This document shows, in pieces, positions 43,925-53,766 of a stretch of DNA of 64,000 nucleotides. The notes beneath the pieces were generated by a model that was given only the letters and a program-made list of their open reading frames with translations, was not told the origin of the DNA and made no database searches. The DNA is from Paenibacillus uliginis N3/975. Its GTDB lineage: Bacteria; Bacillota; Bacilli; Paenibacillales; Paenibacillaceae. The position numbers and the translations under genes were made by a program. Positions within the stretch are counted from its first letter, which is position 1, and each line of letters opens with the position of its first letter. The stretch lies in the NCBI RefSeq assembly GCF_900177425.1, contig NZ_LT840184.1, forward strand, positions 5,479,189-5,543,188, written 5' to 3'.

Positions 43925-46147
43925 CTAGTGCACTACAGGATGATTTTTTAAATCCAAAGGCTCAGCAAAGGAAACATCCTTCAGTATTTCATGATTTCTT
44001 TCCTGCTGATCTGCACGTGCTTGAGACCAGGAAGCATCGATCTCCTTGATTGTATTGTTTTGACCGTCACGCAGGGTTACCTTTAATGTGCGGTCAGTCT
44101 GCGTTATCACTAGCTCCGAACCAGGGATAACTTCCATCTCAACGATTTCAAAAGGAGAAATATCAATAGTCGCTGTAAACGACGCGTCCTTGAACTGATA
44201 ACGATATTCCTTGGTAGAATCGGCATGATAACTTGCTGTAATGAGGCCATTGCCTACTTTTATCATATAATCAAGATCCTTAATCTCTTCTGGAATCCGC
44301 GGAGCAAAAGTCAGTGTATTGTTAATCAGATCCGGACGAACGCCCAAGAAGTATTGGTACCATACCCGCAACTGCTCAGCATTTGACCATGCTTGAAGGT
44401 ACGCACCTGTCAGCTTCGCCCAGTTCTCACCTTCTTGAGGATAGGCATCCATGTTTTCACAAAGTCCACCAACAACCCCTTTATTCAGCGCCATCCAGTT
44501 CATGTTCTTAAAGAGTTGATAGGCTGTTTCTTGTGCTCCTACCTCAATCATACGCTGCATCGCGATTCCGTTCAGCCAAATCCATACAGCACCGTTATGA
44601 TAAGCCGCATCTTTATGATAATGATGAGTTAAATGGAACGGATGAAACAACGGATGATTCCGGTCCAGAGATGCTACTCCCCAAGGATATACAAGCTCTT
44701 CCCAAGCTGTACGTATGGCCTGGCAAGCAAATTCCTGATCATCAAACATGTCAAAAGCAAAAAGCTGATTAGGCCGCAATGAGAATTCCGGCTTCCCTTC
44801 TTTATCCAGTCTGTCAGCCAGATAAGAATGCTGTGAATCCCGGTAATCCTTCTCAAAATTCATCTTCAATTGTTCTGCAATGCGCTTCCATTGCTCTGCA
44901 TTTACTTGATCATTCATATATTCAGCAAAGTAAACACCGGCAAGCAGTTGATTGTACCATAACGCCTGAATATCATTGGCGCGTGTATCCCGAGGAGAAT
45001 AGGACTTTAATTCGCTATCCCTGGCATCCATCCAGGTTTCATTGTCAGCGTGCATCAGGTACCCCTTCTCGTCCATCCAGTGATCAATGGATCCTTGGAT
45101 ACTATTAATGACCGCAGGATACAGCTCTTTTATGATTTCAGTATCACCGGAATATTTAACATAATCCTGCAGCTGGATAATAAAGCGCGGTGTCCCGTCT
45201 GTTGTATGGTAATCGATATTTTCAGGAGCAAGAATATTAGGTATTCTGCCAAAAAATTTAGAATCCTTATCCGTATTCTGAAATTTAGCAAAGGAAAGCA
45301 AAATATTTCTCGCCGTTTCAAATTGCCCGCTAACTAAAACAGCCCCCGGCATCGAGATGAATTGATCCCGTCCCCAATATTCATTAAACCAAGGGAGTCC
45401 GGCATAGATACCGTCTCCTTGCTGTCTAGTTACTAGCTGATCCATCGTAATGTTCATCCAACGATGAGCCAGTTCCAGAGTTTCATCCGTGCTCCGCATA
45501 TACGTATTCTGGAGAAGTAGATTTTCCATGCGCCGGACTCGTTCAACCTTAAGCGGATCGACCTGCTTCATTGTGTCCTGCAAAAGAGCTACAGCTTCTG
45601 CTGCCGTTTTGCCAGCAGCGATGTAGAAGCCTTCATCCTTCGCATCCGCATAGATGATCTGCCCCTTCATAGTAATAGGCTGAAGCTGCTTGGAGCCAAC
45701 AGCAATAACCCAGCCTTCTGTTAAAGACGAGAAGATAACGATATGGCCCTCTTGACCAACCACCTTCACATTCTCTCCTAAGAGCTCAATACCGATCTGC
45801 TGTTGTACACCCGTAAGGCTTACTTCTAGCACATTTTTATAATCCAACATCCAGAGCTCTTCTGTCAGTTGACCATGTTCACGCATCATTTTATATGGGT
45901 AAACGCACACTTTGGAATTTTGATTATCCAGCTTATTGCTGCCGTCATATAAATGATAGCCTTGAAAAATTCTGTTTTTCGCAATGTTTAATCCTGCAAA
46001 ATAAGCATGCTCCGGATGATTGGTCAGATGAGATTGCGTAAAATAAAAAGCTGCTTCCTTATTGGTAAAGGAAATGCTTCGATTATCATCTCTTGCTACG
46101 AACGTTTTCATTTCATTTAAAATCGATTTCTCTTTGACATTCATCAT
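43925..46147 (-). CDS. Debranching-enzyme-like glycoside hydrolase, (alpha/alpha)6 toroid
   Basis: The start is ATG 46147 (MMNVKEKSILNEMK) with GGGAGG upstream; 740 residues. The N-terminal 220 residues are a beta-rich domain, then a toroid with LPWFNEYWGRDQFISMPGAV (about 258-277), the hallmark of the amylo-alpha-1,6-glucosidase group, ETWMDARDSEL and YHNGAVWIWLNG. These enzymes cleave alpha-1,6 or alpha-1,4 glucosides. It lies 82 bp after the GH13 gene and shares its terminator, so both act on alpha-glucans in the cytoplasm. Exact specificity is open. Confidence 0.8.
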   Translation of the reverse strand: MMNVKEKSILNEMKTFVARDDNRSISFTNKEAAFYFTQSHLTNHPEHAYFAGLNIAKNRIFQGYHLYDGSNKLDNQNSKVCVYPYKMMREHGQLTEELWMLDYKNVLEVSLTGVQQQIGIELLGENVKVVGQEGHIVIFSSLTEGWVIAVGSKQLQPITMKGQIIYADAKDEGFYIAAGKTAAEAVALLQDTMKQVDPLKVERVRRMENLLLQNTYMRSTDETLELAHRWMNITMDQLVTRQQGDGIYAGLPWFNEYWGRDQFISMPGAVLVSGQFETARNILLSFAKFQNTDKDSKFFGRIPNILAPENIDYHTTDGTPRFIIQLQDYVKYSGDTEIIKELYPAVINSIQGSIDHWMDEKGYLMHADNETWMDARDSELKSYSPRDTRANDIQALWYNQLLAGVYFAEYMNDQVNAEQWKRIAEQLKMNFEKDYRDSQHSYLADRLDKEGKPEFSLRPNQLFAFDMFDDQEFACQAIRTAWEELVYPWGVASLDRNHPLFHPFHLTHHYHKDAAYHNGAVWIWLNGIAMQRMIEVGAQETAYQLFKNMNWMALNKGVVGGLCENMDAYPQEGENWAKLTGAYLQAWSNAEQLRVWYQYFLGVRPDLINNTLTFAPRIPEEIKDLDYMIKVGNGLITASYHADSTKEYRYQFKDASFTATIDISPFEIVEMEVIPGSELVITQTDRTLKVTLRDGQNNTIKEIDASWSQARADQQERNHEILKDVSFAEPLDLKNHPVVH

Positions 46148-46228
46148 TGCTAACCTCCCTGATTGGAAAATGCGGCTCATCCGTTCATGTCCGCCCTTTC
46201 GTTCTAAATAACCGTCTGTTTACAACAA

Positions 46229-47896
46229 CTACAGCGCGTATACTCTTGCTTCATAAGGCTGCAGCGTACTTATGTTATTGTGATCTGCATAGTTGGACAG
46301 CAGTAATGTCGCATCCGCCAAGTTCAGTAGATCAGCATCTTTACCAAGCTTTGCAACCGTGTCGGTCAAGTTGGTGATGACAACAACTTTCTGGTCATCT
46401 AAAGTTCGGGTATAAGCGTAAATCGCCGGATGATCCGGCATAATCAGATCATAGTTACCATAAGTGAAAATATGGTTGTCCTTCTTCATTCGGATCATCT
46501 TCTTATAAAAGCCCAGAACAGAATGTTCCTTTTGAAGCTGATCCTGAACGTTGATATCCTTATAATTTTCGTTCACACCAAGCCAAGGCTTGCCTGTCGT
46601 AAAACCTGCATTTTCTTCAGATGACCACTGCATTGGCGTTCTTGAGTTATCACGACTTGATGCCCAAATAATCTTCATGATGTCTTCGTGAGGAACACCT
46701 TCCTCCCGTTTTTGCCGGTACATATTACGGTCTGCTACATCATCATACTCTTCAATGGTGTTAAATTTAACGTTTGTCATTCCAATCTCTTGCCCCTGAT
46801 ATATAAAAGGAGTCCCTTGCATAAGGAAGTACATTGCAGCTAAAGCAGTTGCACTCTCATACCAGTACACGCCATCATTTCCCCAAGTGGACACTGTGCG
46901 CGGCTTATCGTGATTCTCAATAAACAGGGCATTCCAGCCGATGCCTTCCAGAGATTTTTGCCATTTTGTTAATGTGTTCTTAAGTCCTAGAATATCCAGC
47001 TGATTTCCTGTGTCGGTCTGTGTCCAAAGTCCAAGATGTTCGAACTGAAACACCATATTGAACTTTCCTTTAGTTTCACAGATCCAATCCAGAAGATCTC
47101 CCTGATCTTCAACGTTGACTCCGTTGGCTTCCCCAACGGTCATAATGTCATACTTGGCAAACGTTTCTTCTTTTAATTCCTGCAGATAGGTCTGCACACC
47201 CTTAACGTTCATATGCTTCTGGAATGAAGGTACGTATTTTAAACCCAAAGGATTATCCATATCCATGAGCCCATCTTCCTTATGAATATGACTGATGGCA
47301 TCTACACGGAAACCGTCTATTCCTTTATCCAGCCACCAGTTTATCATCTGATAAATGGATTGCCGAACTTCCCGATTTGCCCAGTTGAGATCAGGCTGTT
47401 TTTCTGAGAATATGTGAAGATAGTATTGTTCTGTTGTTTCGTCATACTTCCAAGCAGAACCACTGAAAATACTCTCCCAGTTATTAGGTTCTTCACCCTT
47501 TTTACCATCTCTCCAGATGTACCAATCCCTCTTCGGATTTTTTTTAGAAGAACGAGATTCCACAAACCACCGATGTTCATCACTCGTATGATTAATGACA
47601 AGATCAATGATGAGCTTCATTCCTCTGTTGTGAACCTCATCCAGCAATAGATCAAAATCCTCCATCGTTCCGAATTCATCCATGATGTCCTGATAGTCGC
47701 TAATATCATAGCCATTATCATCATTTGGAGATTTGTACATCGGACAAATCCAGATGACATCGATACCAAGATCCTTTATATAATCAAGCTTGGATATCAT
47801 GCCTTGCAGATCGCCAATACCGTCCCCATTGGAATCCATAAAGCTTCTAGGATAAACTTGATACGCTACGGCTTCTTTCCACCATTTTTGTTGCAT
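46229..47896 (-). CDS. GH13 alpha-glucosidase (oligo-1,6-glucosidase type)
   Basis: 555 residues, no signal peptide. GH13 regions are all present: DLVINHTS (about 98-105), GFRVDAISH with nucleophile Asp near 199, VGEANG with the acid Glu near 256, and ENHDKPR with the transition-state Asp near 331. QPDLNW (about 169-174) marks the oligo-1,6-glucosidase/neopullulanase subset. The residue after the nucleophile is Ala rather than the Val of strict 1,6-glucosidases, so specificity may be broader. With the next gene it would degrade imported isomalto- or malto-oligosaccharides. Confidence 0.9.
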   Translation of the reverse strand: MQQKWWKEAVAYQVYPRSFMDSNGDGIGDLQGMISKLDYIKDLGIDVIWICPMYKSPNDDNGYDISDYQDIMDEFGTMEDFDLLLDEVHNRGMKLIIDLVINHTSDEHRWFVESRSSKKNPKRDWYIWRDGKKGEEPNNWESIFSGSAWKYDETTEQYYLHIFSEKQPDLNWANREVRQSIYQMINWWLDKGIDGFRVDAISHIHKEDGLMDMDNPLGLKYVPSFQKHMNVKGVQTYLQELKEETFAKYDIMTVGEANGVNVEDQGDLLDWICETKGKFNMVFQFEHLGLWTQTDTGNQLDILGLKNTLTKWQKSLEGIGWNALFIENHDKPRTVSTWGNDGVYWYESATALAAMYFLMQGTPFIYQGQEIGMTNVKFNTIEEYDDVADRNMYRQKREEGVPHEDIMKIIWASSRDNSRTPMQWSSEENAGFTTGKPWLGVNENYKDINVQDQLQKEHSVLGFYKKMIRMKKDNHIFTYGNYDLIMPDHPAIYAYTRTLDDQKVVVITNLTDTVAKLGKDADLLNLADATLLLSNYADHNNISTLQPYEARVYAL

Positions 47897-47930
47897 TATC
47901 TCTCAAAACCTTTCCAATACATTTCTCGAA

Positions 47931-48370
47931 CATCACTTCGAATTCGGATTATTCTTCCGATCGCTGTTGTCCCCAGATTTCTATTATATATTTTGGCTCA
48001 AATCCAAAATCAGTACTTGCATAAAGCAATGAAGCCGCTACGTGGATGGATCGTTCTTACGATCGCTGTTGTCCCCAAATTTCTTATGAATCAACTTTTA
48101 ATGTGGATGAAATTCGGGGACAGTGTATGCTTCCGAAGCGAGCTTTCCTGTGGAAAGCTTTCGGGCGAACGCTTCGCTTCTTCAGATCGATTCCATCCCC
48201 TCCGCTACTTTGCTTTTTATGTTAAGAACTGATTATAAGATTGAGCCTATATTTTTATACTATTGTTGAAATCCAGGTACAGCATATGCTTCCGAAGCGA
48301 GCTTTCCTGCGGAAAGCTTTCGGGCGAACGCTGTGTTTCTCCAGAATAATTCCGCCTTCTCCGTTGAAGT
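47931..48370. repeat. Nested hairpin-forming interspersed repeat
   Basis: A left half (47931-47982, with CTTCCGATCGCTGTTGTCCC) and a right half (48250-48370, ending CCGCCTTCTCCGTTGAAG) match the two ends of the element at 55533-55669. Between them lies a related complete copy (about 48036-48210). A 50-odd bp block beginning GCTTCCGAAGCGAGCTTTCC is shared by the inner and outer copies. No gene is supported in this stretch. Confidence 0.6.
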
Positions 48371-48392
48371 TCTTCTATTTTTTAATATTAAA

Positions 48393-48426
48393 GGGGCTGC
48401 ACCCGTGACACACAAAGTGCAGCCCC
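48393..48426 (-). terminator. Terminator of the Lpl-type ABC operon
   Basis: A perfect 10 bp GC-rich stem GGGGCTGCAC (48393-48402) with 48417-48426, followed by TTTAATATT on the minus strand; 35 bp past the permease stop. Confidence 0.75.
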
Positions 48427-48460
48427 AAAATTATAATTTTATTCTCAATAACAGTATGCT

Positions 48461-49351
48461 CTATTCCTTAACTGAACCAACTACGATCCCTGAAACAAAA
48501 TACTTTTGCATGAAAGGATAAATCAACAGCAAGGGCAACGTAGAAACAACGATTTTGGCGGAATTCAAGGTCCTATCCGAGATTTTTGCATATTCAGCCA
48601 ACTTCGCTGGATCCGTTATGTTCTGAACTTCCACACTTAATTGTTGGATATAGGTCTGTAACGGATAATTCGACGTTTTGTTGATATACACCAATGCACT
48701 GAAGTAATCATTCCAATGACCGACTATGGTGAACAACATGACCGTGGCAAGCGTAGGCAATACCACTGGTAAATAAATAGCTGATAATATTCTCCACTGT
48801 GAGGCTCCGTCAATCTTAGCAGCTTCCTCCAAAGATTTTGGAACGGCTCGGAATGCGTTCATAAGTAAGATCATATTACCAATAGGTACAGCCCCCGGCA
48901 AAATCAAAGCCCAGATGGAATCGAGCAGATTAAGCTCTTTTACCACCATATATGTTGGGATGAGTCCACCAGAAAACAACATGGCAAAAATAACGACATT
49001 CATGTACACTTTTTGCCCACGGAATTGTTTTGAGCTTTTGGATAATGGGTAGGCCATAAGGATCATCAGTGTCATATTGACACCCAGACCCAGTACCACC
49101 CTTTCCACTGAGATCATAAATGATCTCCAAAACTGAGAATCTGACAACAGTTTTTCATATGAGCTAAATGTGAAATTCACCGGGAAAATACCGACTAAGT
49201 TTGCGGATGCGGCTGCATTATCACTTAAAGAAATAGCTACCATATTAAGTAATGGAAAGAGACAGGATAAAGTAAGCGCCAATAATACGATCCAGATGAT
49301 GGCGTCTGCAAAGCGGCTTTTAACACTATGAATTGTAATGAGAGACACCAC
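48461..49351 (-). CDS. Carbohydrate ABC transporter permease, LplC/YtcP type
   Basis: 296 residues, six spans, EAA motif EEAAKIDGASQWRILSAIYL (about 182-201). The SLFPLLNMVAISLSDNAAA N-terminal text is characteristic of the LplC/YtcP branch. It follows the LplB-type gene by 5 bp. A separate ATPase must be supplied in trans. Confidence 0.88.
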   Translation of the reverse strand: MVSLITIHSVKSRFADAIIWIVLLALTLSCLFPLLNMVAISLSDNAAASANLVGIFPVNFTFSSYEKLLSDSQFWRSFMISVERVVLGLGVNMTLMILMAYPLSKSSKQFRGQKVYMNVVIFAMLFSGGLIPTYMVVKELNLLDSIWALILPGAVPIGNMILLMNAFRAVPKSLEEAAKIDGASQWRILSAIYLPVVLPTLATVMLFTIVGHWNDYFSALVYINKTSNYPLQTYIQQLSVEVQNITDPAKLAEYAKISDRTLNSAKIVVSTLPLLLIYPFMQKYFVSGIVVGSVKE

Positions 49352-49356
49352 CTAAA

Positions 49357-50247
49357 TTAGAAAATACGATAATCTGTCAGCTTTTGAGCCAACTTATTCG
49401 CAGATAAAATCAAGATAATTCCGACAACGGAACGTAAGAGACCAACTGCTGTTCCCAGACTATATTGTCTTTCTACCAGACCTACCCGGTACACATACGT
49501 GTCAATGATGTCGGCAGTCTCGTAAACCAAAGGATTATAAAGATTAAAAATTTGGTCAAAACCAGCGTTCAATACATTCGGCAGATTTAAAGTTGTAACA
49601 AGTAGAATCGTAGGCAATAAGCCGGGCAACGTGATATACCATAGCTGTTTGAATCGATTTGCTCCATCAATGGATGCTGCTTCGTACTGCCCCGGATCAA
49701 TCGAGGTCAGAGAGGCCAGATAGATGATGGATCCATATCCGAATCCCTTCCACACATCGGACACCACCAACATCGATCTAAACCATTCATTACTAGCCAT
49801 AAATAAAATCGGATCTATACCAAACCATCCTAATATTGCGTTAATCGGACCTTCATAAGAGAAGATGTTCATCACTACAGTAGCTAGTACGGCCCATGAC
49901 AAGAAGTTAGGCAAATACACTACGGTTTGCATGAACCGCTTGGCAAATTTCACACGAATTTCATTCAAGAGCAATGCAAAAGTAATAGAAACGAAAGTAC
50001 CCACTACAATTTTCCATACAGCAATGACAATCGTATTGATGAAAATTTGTTTACTGTCTGGAATTTGCAACATGAACTTAAAATTTTCTAATCCCACCCA
50101 TTCAGAACCTTTGATCCCTTTAGCTGGAACGTAATCTTGAAAAGCCATCACGATGCCAAACATAGGGATGAATGAGAAAATAATCAGGAATATCATACCT
50201 ACTCCAAGCATGGAGTGAAACGCTAACTGATCTTTTTTATTCTTCAT
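49357..50247 (-). CDS. Carbohydrate ABC transporter permease, LplB/YteP type
   Basis: 296 residues, six spans. GIVMAFQDYVPAKGIKGSEW early and the EAA motif YEAASIDGANRFKQLWYITL (about 193-212) place it in the LplB/YteP family, the partner of LplC. In Bacillus these take up complex oligosaccharides such as rhamnogalacturonan fragments. The spacing, 21 bp after the binding-protein gene and 5 bp before the next permease, shows one operon. Confidence 0.88.
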   Translation of the reverse strand: MKNKKDQLAFHSMLGVGMIFLIIFSFIPMFGIVMAFQDYVPAKGIKGSEWVGLENFKFMLQIPDSKQIFINTIVIAVWKIVVGTFVSITFALLLNEIRVKFAKRFMQTVVYLPNFLSWAVLATVVMNIFSYEGPINAILGWFGIDPILFMASNEWFRSMLVVSDVWKGFGYGSIIYLASLTSIDPGQYEAASIDGANRFKQLWYITLPGLLPTILLVTTLNLPNVLNAGFDQIFNLYNPLVYETADIIDTYVYRVGLVERQYSLGTAVGLLRSVVGIILILSANKLAQKLTDYRIF

Positions 50248-50268
50248 AAAGAACCATCTCTTTCACCA

Positions 50269-51978
50269 TCATTTCGAGGCAATCGCTTCGTTAACTTCCT
50301 CCGTAATTAAATCGCCGCCCGTTTTCTTCCAACTATCGACAAATTTATCGAAATCATCAGGAGTCTGCTCTCCAGTAATAATCTTCAGATACATTTCAAG
50401 CTCCATTTTCATTAACGTAGGCCATTTCAAAGACATGGATTTCGTACTTCCGAAGAAAATTGGATTCACTTCTTTAGTATTGGAGTTTTGGACCAATTTA
50501 GCTGTAGCAATATTGGATGTATATCCTGCCCATGCATTGGAATCTACTGCATTTCCATTCTTGGAATCATCCAAATATTTTTTGTATGCTTTATAAGCAG
50601 CTTTATCCGAATTGCTGGTTAATTTGCTATCATCGCCTGTTGCTAGTGCGTCTTCCATAATTCCAACATTGCGGTAAAATGCATCATAATAGTCAATGTT
50701 GACTGCAAGTGGAGATCCACCAACACTATAAGTGCTGTAATCCTCAAATTCCTTTAAAGTGGCTTCGTCCTTTTCCTGATACCGCTGAAAGTCGAACTGA
50801 AGGCTAGCGATTTTAATAGCGGCTTCCGGATGGCTGAACCCTTTGCGAACAACCAGATAACTGCTAGTAGGTTTTCCAGTGAACATCGTTACCGAACCGT
50901 CTTCCGATTGTGGAGCAACGTAAGGAACCCACTCTGCATCCGGATTTAGCTTGAGAGAATCAGCCACTGTCCAACTACCCCACCAGTTGTCCAAGAACGA
51001 TCCGCTTTTTCCGCTAGTAAGCAGCGCCTTACGGTCATCACTTGTACGAACAGCAAACTGACGATCAATGAGTCCTTTTTTATACATGGCCGCTACTTTC
51101 GTAAGGGCAGGCTTCATTTCAGGCTGTATGGAACCGTATACTGCTTTTCCACTTCCATCATCAATCCATTGTTTCGGGAATGCTCCATATAATGCGAATA
51201 TGTTATTGATTTCATATTGTCCACCAGAAATTCCGACAGGTTGTTCATTATCAACAACAAGACCAATCGTCTTTCCAGCGCCATTTCCACCAGGATCTTT
51301 TTCTACAAATTGGGTTAAAATGTGTTCAATATCCTCTATTGTTTTAGGTTCTGAAAGCTCTAATTTATCCATCCAGTCTTTACGTAACCACAGGACACCT
51401 GGACCATGAGAAATTTCAGTGGTTGGCAAAGCCATCAGCTTATCGTCAAACTTTGCAGTATCCAGAACACGGCCATCATAAGAGTCATAGATTTCCTTGA
51501 TTCGGTCACTAGCTGTGTTTTCATATGCAGATGTAAGATCCTCAATTAGATCATTTTCGTAAAGTTGTACCAATGTTTCACGATCAGGAACCACCATAAT
51601 ATCGGGAATCTCACCGCTTACGATGGCCATCGAAACTTTTTGCTGATAATCTGTACCGTCATTTGCCTCAAATGAAATCTCATTTTGCACGTTAAGTTTG
51701 TTCTTAAGGTATCTTGTCCATACATTGTTTATAGCATTGTCGCTCTCATATGGCGTACCTTTAAGCGAAGTATAATTGCCTGCCGTTTGACCTACGGAAT
51801 AGGTAACGGTTTCAGGATATGGAGCAAAAGGAGTCGTCTTGGCTTCCTTCCACGCCGGGTCATTCATATCAATAGCGGATTCTTCTGCAGGTGCGTTGTC
51901 AGTTTTTGAACAACCAACCGTAGCAAGAACCAAGAGAAATGCTAATGCAATAAAGCTAGACTTTCTTAGTTTAGACAT
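50269..51978 (-). CDS. Large sugar-binding lipoprotein, LplA family
   Basis: The ATG at 51978 with AAGGGG upstream begins MSKLRKSSFIALAFLLVLAT with lipobox ATVGC; 569 residues, the large size usual for LplA-type binding proteins. A 22-codon extension further upstream lacks a ribosome site. First gene of a binding-protein/permease/permease operon that is divergent from a regulator/kinase pair. The downstream alpha-glucosidase genes suggest, but do not show, an alpha-glucoside ligand. Confidence 0.85.
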   Translation of the reverse strand: MSKLRKSSFIALAFLLVLATVGCSKTDNAPAEESAIDMNDPAWKEAKTTPFAPYPETVTYSVGQTAGNYTSLKGTPYESDNAINNVWTRYLKNKLNVQNEISFEANDGTDYQQKVSMAIVSGEIPDIMVVPDRETLVQLYENDLIEDLTSAYENTASDRIKEIYDSYDGRVLDTAKFDDKLMALPTTEISHGPGVLWLRKDWMDKLELSEPKTIEDIEHILTQFVEKDPGGNGAGKTIGLVVDNEQPVGISGGQYEINNIFALYGAFPKQWIDDGSGKAVYGSIQPEMKPALTKVAAMYKKGLIDRQFAVRTSDDRKALLTSGKSGSFLDNWWGSWTVADSLKLNPDAEWVPYVAPQSEDGSVTMFTGKPTSSYLVVRKGFSHPEAAIKIASLQFDFQRYQEKDEATLKEFEDYSTYSVGGSPLAVNIDYYDAFYRNVGIMEDALATGDDSKLTSNSDKAAYKAYKKYLDDSKNGNAVDSNAWAGYTSNIATAKLVQNSNTKEVNPIFFGSTKSMSLKWPTLMKMELEMYLKIITGEQTPDDFDKFVDSWKKTGGDLITEEVNEAIASK

Positions 51979-52116
51979 AACAAAATCCCCTTTAAGTGAT
52001 TTACTATTTAGTGGTAACGATTTCAAAACGCCGGCTTGTTTCAAAATAGATACCCTATTACACTTTTATACGTCTCTAATTCTAATGTTTTTGCTTCACG
52101 ATCGTATATATGAATA

Positions 52117-52135
52117 ATTTGTGCTTTACACAAAT
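52117..52135. promoter_or_regulatory. Inverted repeat in the divergent ABC/regulator intergenic region
   Basis: ATTTGTG-CTTTA-CACAAAT, perfect 7-5-7, between the LplA-type gene and the response regulator. A candidate site for the divergent promoters. The GTCAAAA boxes of the first locus are not present here. Confidence 0.4.
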
Positions 52136-52233
52136 TTTTTACTCAGTTTAACAATGACAGCTCCTTCTATTTCATTCGTTTTGAAAAGGCTTATAATAAA
52201 CTATGATTAATAACGTTTGAAAAGAGGATACGA

Positions 52234-53766
52234 ATGCTAACCATTTTAATTGCAGATGATCAACAGGAAGAAAGAGAAGGCATCGCTTTTCTCATACAAG
52301 AGCTTGGATTTCCTCTTAAAATTGAGTTTGCAGAAAACGGAAAAAAAGCGCTCGAGTTCTTGCGCCATCAGTCTGTCGATATATTGTTTACCGATGTTCG
52401 AATGCCACTTATGGATGGATTACAGCTTACCAAACAGGCCCTACAGCTTCAACCCCATTTGAAGATTATCCTATTTAGTGGTTTCGCAGAATTTGAATAT
52501 GCTAAAACCGCCATCTCCCTGGGCGTATCTGACTACCTTCTCAAGCCAATCAATGTAGATGCATTTCAAGATACAATGGAAAAAGTCATCCATAAAATAA
52601 CGGAACAAAAGCAAGTAGACGAAGCAACGAATATGTCACAAACCTATGTCAAAAAACATGTACTGTTCACTCTGGTTAACGGTGTTGGAGAACCACCTTC
52701 CTTGAAGGGGGTTTCATTGGATCTGCCGGATGTTTACCATAGAATGCTGTTGCTTGAATTTGAAAAAAACTTCTTTGAACATGTCGGACCGGAGTTCGAA
52801 AGTTTTGTCCTTTCTCTATTGGGAACGCCGGCTGAATATATAAATTTGAATGGATATCAAAGTCTGCTGCTATTTCCCGAAGCTAAGGTGCCTTCCCGCT
52901 TTTCCTATCGTGAAATGGCAGGACTCATTCATGAAAGCATTCTAGATAGATTTAATTTGATCTGCTACGTAGCAGTTAACGAGAGTCCCATTACTATTAA
53001 AGATCTGGCTACAGGGCTTAACCAATTAGAGCAGTTAATGGAGTACAGATTTTTCTCACCGGACCATTTTGTGTTTGAGGAAAATGACGACAACTTTTAT
53101 TACTCCAATGAAACTGAATTATCTGATAGCGCTATTTTGGATACTATTCGGACGAATATTAAAAACCGGGATATATTCGGTCTTAAGGCAAACACAGAAA
53201 TTCTTTATCAAAAATATGCAAAACAAGTGCAGTTTTCTCAGCTGTATGTGAAGTATATGTTTTCTAATCTCTATCAAGAAATTGTAACTCACCATATGGA
53301 TGTTTCCGAAATGGAGCTGAACCACGGAATTGAGAAAATTTGCAGAGCTGAAGATATTAGAGATATAAAAAAGATTATTAATGAGTACGTCTTGCGGCTT
53401 GAGGAGGAATTTACCGACTCCGAATCCTCTTTTAATCGAGATATTGCTTACATTAAAAAATATATCGAAGATCACTATGCTGACGACCTGAGTCTGGATT
53501 CTCTTGCTGCCAAAGTATATTTATCACCCCATTACCTCAGTTCTATTTTCAAGAAGAATATGGGTTGTGGTTTGAACAAATTCATTAAAAACGTACGAAT
53601 GCAGAAGGCGAAGGAGCTGTTAACAAGTACTCATCTCAAAGTTTCAGATATATCCACCGCTGTTGGATATCGAGATGTATCTTATTTTTGCCAAAACTAT
53701 AGAGATTTCTATGGGCGTACTCCAGAAAAATTCCGGCAATTCATTGTAACAGGAGAAAGAGTATGA
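52234..53766 (+). CDS. YesN-type response regulator, receiver plus AraC domain
   Basis: 510 residues. Receiver with D8/D9 and phospho-acceptor D54 (LFTDVRMPLMDG), Lys104 region YLLKPINVDAF, a variable middle, and AraC helix-turn-helix at the end (SLDSLAAKVYLSPHYLSSIF; VSDISTAVGYRDVSYFCQNY). Its stop overlaps the kinase start as ATGA. Probably activates the divergent LplABC-type operon. Confidence 0.9.
   Translation: MLTILIADDQQEEREGIAFLIQELGFPLKIEFAENGKKALEFLRHQSVDILFTDVRMPLMDGLQLTKQALQLQPHLKIILFSGFAEFEYAKTAISLGVSDYLLKPINVDAFQDTMEKVIHKITEQKQVDEATNMSQTYVKKHVLFTLVNGVGEPPSLKGVSLDLPDVYHRMLLLEFEKNFFEHVGPEFESFVLSLLGTPAEYINLNGYQSLLLFPEAKVPSRFSYREMAGLIHESILDRFNLICYVAVNESPITIKDLATGLNQLEQLMEYRFFSPDHFVFEENDDNFYYSNETELSDSAILDTIRTNIKNRDIFGLKANTEILYQKYAKQVQFSQLYVKYMFSNLYQEIVTHHMDVSEMELNHGIEKICRAEDIRDIKKIINEYVLRLEEEFTDSESSFNRDIAYIKKYIEDHYADDLSLDSLAAKVYLSPHYLSSIFKKNMGCGLNKFIKNVRMQKAKELLTSTHLKVSDISTAVGYRDVSYFCQNYRDFYGRTPEKFRQFIVTGERV

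Noticed and set aside
52117..52233. GTCAAAA-type tandem boxes at the second kinase/regulator locus
   Set aside because: No such boxes were found; this locus must use a different site.
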